Positions 1-5,225 of a DNA stretch of 5,225 bases are shown here, piece after piece. Source of the stretch: an uncultured euryarchaeote (GTDB lineage: Archaea > Thermoplasmatota > Poseidoniia > Poseidoniales > Thalassarchaeaceae). The notes beneath the pieces were generated by a model. It ran no database searches. It was not told the origin of the DNA and worked only from the letters and a program-made list of their open reading frames with translations. The position numbers were made by a program, and so were the translations under genes. The number at the start of each line of letters is the position of its first letter. Position 1 is the first letter of the stretch. Where the stretch lies: the NCBI GenBank assembly GCA_937901365.1, contig CALCEF010000284.1, positions 1-5,225 on the forward strand, in the 5' to 3' direction.

Positions 1-1113
1 TGCTGTTGTAGACGGCCATTCACTTGTCCCTTCCATGGATTCAGTCGCAACATTGAACTCATTTGCATACTCATTCTCACCCAAAAACGTTGCAAAGAAA
101 AATACATTGGCGACTAGTAAAATCCCTATTGTTCCAAGTGCGGATAATGGGATTTTCAGTTCTCCAATTTGAATTGCTTTTTCTTCATTTTCCCACTTGT
201 GCGGTTCGGTGGTGAAATCTTCATCTGGATCAATGGGGGAGCGTGTGGTGGAAGTATCATCAGGAGCAAAATTTACGATGTACTTTTCCGGATACATGAT
301 TGAATCGTAGGTCGCCTTACAACAGAACCCAAAGAGAACAATCGCAATCAACGGGAAAATGAAGAAACAGCACAGGAAGAAATCTACCCCTGACAAACCA
401 GGTTGCAAGACTGCCTCTTCGTGATTGTCTGGATTGACGTATACAGTTACATTCTTGCCAGGAGGGTAATCGGAATCAGCATTTTGTGACCATGAGTCGC
501 AATTCCCTTCTTTCGTGTAACTGAGTATAGAGCCATCATAGGTTCTATTTTCGATTGTATATTCATATTCAACCCATAGGCAGTATGTGGTTGAGGATCC
601 TTCTGAATCCTGACTCACCTCTGTGTCCACACCGCTATCAGTAATCACTCCGCCAACTGGTGTCCAATCACCAGTGCCTAAATCTGCAGCAATAACTCCA
701 ACAATCCATCCTGTAACAAATACGCTTGCGGTACATACAACGAGGGTGATTACCCAGAAAAGAGCAAGGCCTGCCCACGTCCCTTCTCCAGGAGTATAGT
801 CGCTTTCTGATTGGCGCCGTTCTCGATTTTCTGGCTCATAGTCTGTTTTTCCGAAACCCTCTGGAACGCCCCATTTATTGATGTAGAAATCAACAGGAAC
901 TGTGCCATTTCCCCTGTCTACGGCATAGTTCTCATCGTAAATCCCCTCTACGATTGGTGCAGGCCCATCGTACGTCAAATACCAATCTTCAGGGACATCT
1001 GGGCCACTCTCAGTTCCATCTGGCCCAATCCAGTTATTTTTGGAAACTGATTCCTGATCGGTAAGCCCATCCAGCGAAAACGCTGATTCGTAGTCATCGT
1101 CTTCATCTGGCAT
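1..1113 (-). CDS. DUF3592-type membrane protein, C-terminus cut by window edge
   Basis: The minus-strand frame is open from the ATG at 1113 to base 1 (371 codons, no stop), so the gene continues beyond the window. Residues 1-112 are acidic, hydrophilic and Trp/Tyr/Pro-rich. Hydrophobic segments lie at about 114-142, 243-266 and 322-343. Between the first two is a region of about 95 residues with the DUF3592 pattern: W..VGG.I..S near 150-160, VEYEYT at 181-186, a tYdGs motif at 191-195, and YPPGKNVTVYVNPDN followed by EEAVLQPG at 216-239. This domain is known from many bacterial and archaeal membrane proteins but has no established biochemical role. Cys178 and Cys205 lie in the inter-membrane domain and could form a disulfide, which is inference. 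The start follows the upstream gene's TAG by 2 nt and has a GAGG signal 7 nt upstream (1121-1124), so translation is probably coupled. The family call is by recognised pattern, not a search. Confidence 0.85.
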   Translation of the reverse strand, partial: MPDEDDDYESAFSLDGLTDQESVSKNNWIGPDGTESGPDVPEDWYLTYDGPAPIVEGIYDENYAVDRGNGTVPVDFYINKWGVPEGFGKTDYEPENRERRQSESDYTPGEGTWAGLALFWVITLVVCTASVFVTGWIVGVIAADLGTGDWTPVGGVITDSGVDTEVSQDSEGSSTTYCLWVEYEYTIENRTYDGSILSYTKEGNCDSWSQNADSDYPPGKNVTVYVNPDNHEEAVLQPGLSGVDFFLCCFFIFPLIAIVLFGFCCKATYDSIMYPEKYIVNFAPDDTSTTRSPIDPDEDFTTEPHKWENEEKAIQIGELKIPLSALGTIGILLVANVFFFATFLGENEYANEFNVATESMEGTSEWPSTTA

Positions 1114-1115
1114 GA

Positions 1116-1535
1116 CTATTCCTCTTCGTCACCGAGTGGCCCTTCAAAGACGAGCCATGCGTATAGGGATGTAAGCAACATCAGCAACCCGATGAGCATG
1201 ATGAACATCCCCATCGGGGCGGGGAGATTCTCCAGCGTATTGCCAATGATTTGAGCTGTGAAAACGAAAGCGATTCCCAACGCCGCCAATATTCGGGTTG
1301 AACTCTCGGGTTGCGTCCACATGTGAAGCGCAGGGATAACGCCCCACGTTCCGAACGTATGTCGATACCATGCTAGATACAACATGAAGCCACCCATTAA
1401 TCCAAAGACTCCGCGCGTGAATGATTCGGAACCCCATGGCCCTTCTGGTGCCCATCCGGAAACCAAGGTAGACAAGATGAGCAGGGTACCGATTCCCGCT
1501 ACAGCCGGATGCCGGGATGGAGTGGGGTCGTCCAT
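1116..1535 (-). CDS. Small four-helix membrane protein, unknown function
   Basis: This is a 139-residue protein with four predicted membrane segments, at about 9-29, 40-58, 82-101 and 106-130. The short soluble ends include an acidic tail, GPLGDEEE. I do not recognise a family or catalytic motif. Tryptophans (positions 28, 34, 56, 64, 73, 127) cluster near segment ends. The frame is open upstream to an ATG at 1658, but that start would bury the gene 106 nt inside its upstream neighbour and add a Cys/Arg-rich segment that looks like out-of-frame translation. The ATG at 1535, just after the hydrophilic MDDPTPSRHP, is therefore preferred. It lies 17 nt after the HEAT-like gene's stop and has no clear Shine-Dalgarno signal. 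It sits in the middle of a tight operon with a second membrane protein 2 nt downstream, so the two could act together at the membrane (inference). Confidence 0.75.
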   Translation of the reverse strand: MDDPTPSRHPAVAGIGTLLILSTLVSGWAPEGPWGSESFTRGVFGLMGGFMLYLAWYRHTFGTWGVIPALHMWTQPESSTRILAALGIAFVFTAQIIGNTLENLPAPMGMFIMLIGLLMLLTSLYAWLVFEGPLGDEEE

Positions 1536-1552
1536 GGACTTGCGTCGGGTGG

Positions 1553-2971
1553 TCAGTTGAAAGCATCTGTCCCGACATCGGGAATATTGGCACCATGCTC
1601 GATGTGGTTTCGCCATGCTGCGGCAGCATCTGGAGAACGCACCTCGAGAACTCGCCAAAGATCTTCCAGTGAATTATCGCCATCCATTGAGACTATTCGA
1701 TTCAAAATGCTGGACAATGCCTCTGTGTGTCCTTCTACCATGTGCAATAGGAGTTCTCTGAGGCGGGTTCGAACAACTTCGTCACCACCGATCCACAATT
1801 GTACCGTAAGCCCTTTTTTGTCGTCTGGATATTGTGCCAAGTAATCACGCAGAGCGGTTTGGGCAAATCTGCGATGTATGCTTGGGTCTGCATGATGCAC
1901 AACCCGAGCGCATCGATTGGCGAAACCATCCGGATCTAGTGTGGCTGTGAGGCGAATTGAACCTGCTGCGATTCGAATGACATCTGCAGATTCATCGGAA
2001 AGCAATTTGTCTAACAATGGCAAAGCCTCGATTCCCCTCCGATGTATGATTTCGTCAAGGGCATCTGCCAATGCACATCTTACTTGGGGTTCACGCGAAA
2101 GCAGCGTTTTTTCCAATTCCTTTGATCCTTCAAAATCCAAATCCCAAGCTCTAGGAGTTAGCGTAGCAATTCTACTGGAGAGGGTGGTATCACCATCACC
2201 AGCCATTCTGTTGAGGCGAGATAGAATCGATAACGAGGGAACAAGGGTTTGTCGTGCCAATGCAATATCGAGCCATTCGACTAAAACGGGTCGTGGAGGA
2301 TCTGCTTCTTCCATTCGATCAAGAAGCCAGCCGGCTGCAAATGAGCCTCCTGCGTCGGCTTCCATCGGAGCAGCGGGTGTGACCTCGCGACCCTCTTGCC
2401 AATCGACAAGGTGTGGGCCGGGTGTGGCCCCTCCATGCCAATATCCTGGTTTACGAGCCAAAGCAATGCTTTCCATCAAGTGATATCCTTGCTGTCTAGA
2501 AATTGGACTGTCTTTAGACGACATACCGTTCAGCAGAGCAATGGCAACCCACCAACGGTCGACATCTGGAGCATCGGCATCTAGCGCCTGCGCAAGAAGA
2601 GTTTCCACACGGATGAATAATGCGCGCTCAGCGACTTCATCTCCGCGCTTTTCCAACCATTTACGCGCTTCTCGAGCAGGGTCTGCTGTTAACGACAAGC
2701 GATGCGGAACCAATGATTCTCCAATCGATTCAAGATCTCGATCAAAGGCTGCTCGATTCGCTTTGAGTAATGCGTGAGCGATTTCGATGAGTTTGGCTGG
2801 GTCTTCTGGTGGGCGCACCGGGAAATCAGGATCTGAAAGTGGGGGTTCTGGTAAAGGCCAATCCTCACAGCCGCGTTGCATAGCGGTTTCAAGCGCTGCT
2901 TGGGTTTGTTCGAACAAACGCTGTGAAAGGGCGTTTTGTTCGCGCCAATCGCTCATCGGCGACCACACCAT
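1553..2971 (-). CDS. HEAT-repeat-like soluble protein downstream of TFB, unknown function
   Basis: This is a 472-residue, mostly helical protein with no signal peptide or membrane segment. The clearest structure is at residues 289-378, where three helical-hairpin units start at L289, L323 and V357, exactly 34 residues apart. Each has the pattern of short helix, acidic/polar turn (SREPQ, SDESAD, HADPS), then an Ala/Arg-rich second helix, as in HEAT or HEAT-like scaffolds. Residues 40-60 are Pro-rich. A Gly/Pro-rich stretch at about 175-210 breaks the helical pattern. Such scaffolds usually bind proteins or nucleic acids; no enzymatic motif is visible and I do not assign a function. The ATG overlaps the TFB stop by one base (TGATG), typical of termination-reinitiation. 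A second in-frame ATG at 2956 (MSDWREQ) has a GGTG signal 9 nt upstream (2966-2969) and could be the true start, shortening the protein by 5 residues. Confidence 0.85.
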   Translation of the reverse strand: MVWSPMSDWREQNALSQRLFEQTQAALETAMQRGCEDWPLPEPPLSDPDFPVRPPEDPAKLIEIAHALLKANRAAFDRDLESIGESLVPHRLSLTADPAREARKWLEKRGDEVAERALFIRVETLLAQALDADAPDVDRWWVAIALLNGMSSKDSPISRQQGYHLMESIALARKPGYWHGGATPGPHLVDWQEGREVTPAAPMEADAGGSFAAGWLLDRMEEADPPRPVLVEWLDIALARQTLVPSLSILSRLNRMAGDGDTTLSSRIATLTPRAWDLDFEGSKELEKTLLSREPQVRCALADALDEIIHRRGIEALPLLDKLLSDESADVIRIAAGSIRLTATLDPDGFANRCARVVHHADPSIHRRFAQTALRDYLAQYPDDKKGLTVQLWIGGDEVVRTRLRELLLHMVEGHTEALSSILNRIVSMDGDNSLEDLWRVLEVRSPDAAAAWRNHIEHGANIPDVGTDAFN

Positions 2972-3897
2972 CAGATGTCGAGTTCGATGTTGAGGTTCTG
3001 AATGAGTTCCTTGTATCGGTTTCGAATGGTCACTTCGGTTACACCTGCGACCTCAGCAACTTCGCGCTGGGTTCGACGCTTGCCACATAGCACACTTGCG
3101 ATGTAGATAATCGATGCTGCAATTCCCGTAGGTCCTCGACCGCTGGTCAATTCCTTTTCCTGTGCGGCCTTGATCAATTCGTGTGCCTTGGCTTCGACCT
3201 CCGCATCCAGTCCGAGACCTGAACAGAACCGAGAGATGTAATCCTCGGGGCCAGTTGGCATGATTTTCATCTTCAATTCGCGGACCATGAATCGGTATGT
3301 GCGGCCGATTTCTTTGCGGCCGGTTCGGCTGGCTTGTCCAATTTCGTCGAGTGTTCTTGGAACACCGCACTGGCGGCAAGCAGCATACAGACTAGCTGCT
3401 GCAACACCTTCGATTGAACGGCCACGAATCAGACGCTTTTCGACGGCCTTCTTGTAATTGACAGCTGCAGATTCGCGAACTGACTTCGGTAGTTCCAAGC
3501 GGCTTGCCATTCGATCTAGTTCAGCAAGTGCCATGGCGAGGTTGCGCTCTGTAGCGTTGCTCACACGGCTGCGCTTCTGCCACTTTCGCATGCGGTAGAA
3601 TTGGCTTCGGTAACGACTGTTAATCGTCTTGCCAGAGTAGTCCTTGTTCTGCCAGTCGATATCGGTACTGAGACCTTTGTCGTGTAGCATCACAGTCATG
3701 GGTGCGCCCGTACGCGCGCGCTGGTCACCTTGTTCTGGACTGAACACACGCCATTCTGCGCCTTGATCGATAACGTTGTCTTCGAGGACAAGGCCACAAT
3801 CTTGACAGACGATTTCTCCGCGCGTCTCGTCGCGGTCTAGTTTTCTTGAATTGCATTCTGGACATTTGACAATGTCTTCTACCTGTTCATCAGCCAT
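2971..3897 (-). CDS. tfb: Archaeal transcription initiation factor B (TFB)
   Basis: This 308-residue protein is full length for archaeal TFB. The family bridges TBP-bound TATA DNA and RNA polymerase, sets promoter direction through BRE contacts and helps open the start site. The N-terminal zinc ribbon has Cys12-X2-Cys15 and Cys31-X2-Cys34, all four ligands present. The B-reader/linker region follows at about 36-95 and contains GAEWRVF and the family's highly conserved [11 protein letters not shown] (72-82). The first cyclin-like repeat is about 116-203, with the [17 protein letters not shown] signature at 159-175. The second is about 212-303, with [15 protein letters not shown] near 253-267. 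A helix-turn-helix that contacts the BRE is at about 276-295 ([20 protein letters not shown]). Nothing essential is missing. The ATG at 3897 gives the usual short acidic lead-in to the ribbon and has GGTG 7 nt upstream. The gene is first in a four-gene minus-strand cluster and has its own TATA box. The genome may carry further TFB paralogues; this window cannot show which role this one has. Confidence 0.97.
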   Translation of the reverse strand: MADEQVEDIVKCPECNSRKLDRDETRGEIVCQDCGLVLEDNVIDQGAEWRVFSPEQGDQRARTGAPMTVMLHDKGLSTDIDWQNKDYSGKTINSRYRSQFYRMRKWQKRSRVSNATERNLAMALAELDRMASRLELPKSVRESAAVNYKKAVEKRLIRGRSIEGVAAASLYAACRQCGVPRTLDEIGQASRTGRKEIGRTYRFMVRELKMKIMPTGPEDYISRFCSGLGLDAEVEAKAHELIKAAQEKELTSGRGPTGIAASIIYIASVLCGKRRTQREVAEVAGVTEVTIRNRYKELIQNLNIELDI

Positions 3898-3904
3898 AAT
3901 TTCA

Positions 3905-3917
3905 CACCCTTCTCCTT
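3905..3917 (-). promoter_or_regulatory. Ribosome-binding region of the TFB gene
   Basis: Read on the minus strand this is AAGGAGAAGGGTG. The GGTG at 3905-3908 lies 7 nt before the ATG and fits the archaeal anti-Shine-Dalgarno core. The AAGGAG at 3912-3917 is also complementary but at 14 nt is rather far away. The signal implies a leadered transcript and supports the ATG at 3897. Confidence 0.6.
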
Positions 3918-3945
3918 ACGCATTAAATTAAGAGGAAGTGATATA

Positions 3946-3960
3946 ATCCCCAAAGGGGAT
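3946..3960. promoter_or_regulatory. Perfect palindrome, candidate operator of the TFB promoter
   Basis: The 15-nt sequence ATCCCCAAAGGGGAT has two perfect 6-nt arms around a 3-nt centre. It begins 2 bp downstream of the TATA box on the minus strand and ends before the expected transcription start (about 3938-3944). Archaeal repressors often bind there and block polymerase recruitment. The dyad fits a dimeric DNA-binding protein. The alternative is chance, or a small hairpin, but as RNA it would mostly lie upstream of the start. No regulator is identified. Confidence 0.5.
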
Positions 3961-3962
3961 GG

Positions 3963-3970
3963 TATTTAAA
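3963..3970 (-). promoter_or_regulatory. TATA box of the TFB operon
   Basis: The minus strand reads TTTAAATA here, in an AT-rich context preceded by ATCAAA, close to the archaeal TATA consensus. It would place the transcription start near 3938-3944, giving a leader of about 40-47 nt before the ATG at 3897. The core ATTTAAAT (3964-3971) is itself palindromic, so TBP binding in the opposite direction, towards the plus-strand hydro-lyase gene, cannot be excluded; that would give a leader of over 150 nt. Confidence 0.6.
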
Positions 3971-4021
3971 TTTGATGTATTCGTAAATCGTTGATTTATT
4001 ACTATGTTTTCATTGCTATTT

Positions 4022-4030
4022 ATCCCCAAA
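4022..4030. repeat. Second copy of the palindrome half-site ATCCCCAAA
   Basis: The 9-mer ATCCCCAAA at 4022-4030 exactly repeats the left arm and centre of the palindrome at 3946-3954, in the same orientation, 76 nt away. It lacks the matching right arm. It could be a secondary binding half-site between the two divergent genes, or chance. Confidence 0.35.
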
Positions 4031-4031
4031 T

Positions 4032-4069
4032 ACACACCCCCTCCTCCACCTACGGTGGAGGGGGTGTGT
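4032..4069. repeat. GC-rich bulged hairpin in the divergent intergenic region
   Basis: The outer stem pairs 4032-4040 with 4061-4069 (9 bp). The inner stem pairs 4044-4050 with 4054-4060 (7 bp). The loop is the triplet TAC at 4051-4053, and a 3-nt bulge CTC lies at 4041-4043. All 16 pairs are Watson-Crick, and one strand is almost all pyrimidine apart from a few A bases. No gene ends here and no T-run follows on the plus strand, so a terminator is unlikely. If the plus-strand gene starts upstream of it, the element would be a 5' leader structure; otherwise it is a DNA-level element. Confidence 0.65.
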
Positions 4070-4133
4070 TAGCCCGCATCAGTATCCGGCTGTTTCCGAA
4101 CCGTCATATAGGCGCGGCCATTAGAGAAAACTG

Positions 4134-4138
4134 GGTGA
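4134..4138 (+). promoter_or_regulatory. Possible ribosome-binding site of the hydro-lyase gene
   Basis: GGTGA lies 10 nt before the ATG at 4149 and matches the archaeal Shine-Dalgarno core. An in-frame GTG at 4143 is only 4 nt from it, too close, which favours the ATG. A CATATA at 4104-4109 is a weak TATA candidate that would put the start near 4130. Confidence 0.4.
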
Positions 4139-4148
4139 GTTTGTGTCC

Positions 4149-5225
4149 ATGCCTTGGCCTCCGGAATCGATTGCACTCAATCCAGGGAAACGAGTTCTCT
4201 TTTTGACCAAGGATTTGAATCTCATCAAAGAGCAATTGTACAACGGTTTGGATTTGAGGATGGAGGACTTGTCTGTCGACGATCTTCTCGATGATATCAA
4301 CACCGATGTCATGACGCCGGCTTGGGTTTGCTTTGACCATGAGCCTAGTGTGATCGCTGAAAATGCATATGCGGGTTTACTCCATGAAGGTCAGCGTGTT
4401 TTCGAATCGGGTGCGCTGAAAAATGGAGGGTTTGAGGTCATTGTCAGTGGCCATAGAAAGGGCACAGGTAGCAGTAGAGAAACCGCACCTCAGTGTGAAA
4501 GATGGTCTGGGATTCGGATTGTCATCGCAGCTTCATTCGCTCCGATTCATGAGAGGAACAATATCAACCTCGGACAGGTTATGGGAGATCATGCAATGTT
4601 GGAAAGATTGCAAAATGGTGAATCTATTCCATTGTCAGAATTCACCGAACAATACGATCCTGTTACTCGTTTGATTCTTGAGAATGGTGGAATCCTTCCC
4701 TTTGCCAAGAAATTGAAAGCGGGAGAAATCGATCTGCCTCCTGTCTCTACCGAACAACGTGGAATGACGATGGCTGAGAAGATTGTTGCAAACAAACTGA
4801 TTGGCCGAAATGGTGAGGCTTGCTATGTCTCTCCAGGTGATGCGGTGCTAGCCGCTGTTGATGGTGGTTACAGCCATGAGTTCACCACCGCCCAAGTCCA
4901 CAATTTCCTTGCGGAGGAGTATGGTTCCGACTATGTAATCCCTAATCCTCCAAAGTTCGCTGTCTTTGAGGATCACTTGCTCTATGCGACCGGTGTTCCG
5001 AGATTCGGGCCGTTCGCCGACAAGATTCAGACGCTGAGAGATTTGCAGGTAGCATTCCAACAGCACACCGGCGTTCGCGATTACTCAGCAAAAGATGGTG
5101 TAAGCCCAGGGATTTGTCATCAAGTGGCAAGAGAGGAATTCATCGACGTCGGCGATTTCATCCAAGCGACCGATAGTCACACCTGCATGGGCGGGGCATC
5201 AAACGCATTGACTTACGGTGTCGGT
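4149..5225 (+). CDS. Aconitase-superfamily hydro-lyase, swivel-first LeuD-LeuC fusion, C-terminus cut by window edge
   Basis: The frame is open from 4149 to the right edge (359 codons), with an in-frame TAG at 4122-4124 upstream. Aconitase-type enzymes isomerise hydroxy acids by dehydration and rehydration at a 4Fe-4S cluster. Residues about 45-145 form a LeuD-like swivel domain: DDINTDVMTP at 48-57, GHRKGTGSSRE at 101-111 (the SSR substrate-binding motif), and GIRIVIAASFAPIHERNNIN at 121-140. A linker of about 60 residues leads to a LeuC-like catalytic domain from M206 (MTMAEKI): PGDAVLAAVD at 229-238, SHEFTT at 242-247, EDH at 274-276, GICHQV at 321-326 and DSHTCMGGA at 342-350. These are the active-site His and Asp-Ser-His positions of the family. 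The three cluster cysteines would lie beyond the window. The usual LeuD specificity loop YLR is replaced by AWVCF (58-62). Isopropylmalate, homoaconitate, aconitate or another substrate remain open. The superfamily call is firm, the substrate is not. Confidence 0.9.
   Translation, partial: MPWPPESIALNPGKRVLFLTKDLNLIKEQLYNGLDLRMEDLSVDDLLDDINTDVMTPAWVCFDHEPSVIAENAYAGLLHEGQRVFESGALKNGGFEVIVSGHRKGTGSSRETAPQCERWSGIRIVIAASFAPIHERNNINLGQVMGDHAMLERLQNGESIPLSEFTEQYDPVTRLILENGGILPFAKKLKAGEIDLPPVSTEQRGMTMAEKIVANKLIGRNGEACYVSPGDAVLAAVDGGYSHEFTTAQVHNFLAEEYGSDYVIPNPPKFAVFEDHLLYATGVPRFGPFADKIQTLRDLQVAFQQHTGVRDYSAKDGVSPGICHQVAREEFIDVGDFIQATDSHTCMGGASNALTYGVG

Noticed and set aside
811..1050. 79-codon plus-strand open frame
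   Set aside because: It is antisense to the DUF3592-type gene, which has a clear family pattern and stays open for 371 codons.
1536..1658. Upstream extension of the small membrane protein to the ATG at 1658
   Set aside because: It overlaps the HEAT-like gene by over 100 nt and adds a Cys/Arg-rich segment unlike the rest of the protein. The ATG at 1535 gives a natural start just after the neighbour's stop.
1144..1683. 179-codon minus-strand open frame
   Set aside because: It lies across the HEAT-like gene's end and the small membrane protein in another frame, and its translation has no coherent membrane or domain pattern.
1917..2483. 188-codon plus-strand open frame
   Set aside because: It is antisense to the HEAT-like gene. 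The Ser/Arg/Pro-rich translation is typical of a complement-strand shadow.
4032..4069. Hairpin as a transcription terminator
   Set aside because: The flanking genes are divergent, so no transcript is expected to end here, and no T-run follows on the plus strand.
4070..4148. Possible tRNA or other RNA gene
   Set aside because: I could not find a cloverleaf, T-loop consensus or other recognisable RNA fold in this stretch.
3991..4206. 71-codon plus-strand open frame across the intergenic region
   Set aside because: It runs through the hairpin and into the hydro-lyase gene in another frame, with low-complexity translation and no ribosome-binding signal.

Overview
The window looks archaeal. It encodes a transcription factor B (TFB) with a zinc ribbon, B-reader/linker region and two cyclin-like repeats. 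That gene has an archaeal-type TATA box, and the start sites carry GGTG/GAGG ribosome-binding signals that match an archaeal 16S rRNA tail. Moderate GC, a DUF3592 membrane protein and tightly packed genes would fit a marine Thermoplasmatota lineage such as Poseidoniales (Marine Group II). That assignment is an impression from protein character, not a search result.

Layout. Four genes lie head to tail on the minus strand, reading from 3897 down to the left edge. They are TFB (3897-2971), a soluble HEAT-repeat-like protein of unknown function (2971-1553), a small four-helix membrane protein (1535-1116), and a DUF3592-type membrane protein that runs off the left edge (1113-1). The junctions are a 1-nt TGATG overlap, a 17-nt gap and a 2-nt gap, so the four are probably one transcript. 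The 251-nt divergent intergenic region (3898-4148) holds the TFB TATA box, a perfect 15-nt palindrome just downstream of it, a second copy of half of that palindrome 76 nt away, and a strong 16-bp bulged hairpin. On the plus strand, from 4149 to the right edge, is the first part of an aconitase-superfamily hydro-lyase. It is a fusion with the swivel (LeuD-like) domain at the N terminus, followed by the catalytic (LeuC-like) domain.

How the genes might work together. TFB recruits RNA polymerase to TBP-bound promoters. The sequence shows no functional link between TFB and the HEAT and membrane proteins, but the tight coupling suggests co-expression. The divergent hydro-lyase is metabolic; isopropylmalate, homoaconitate, aconitate or a related substrate are all possible. 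It may share regulatory DNA with the TFB operon. No mobile elements, CRISPR arrays, tRNA or rRNA genes were seen.
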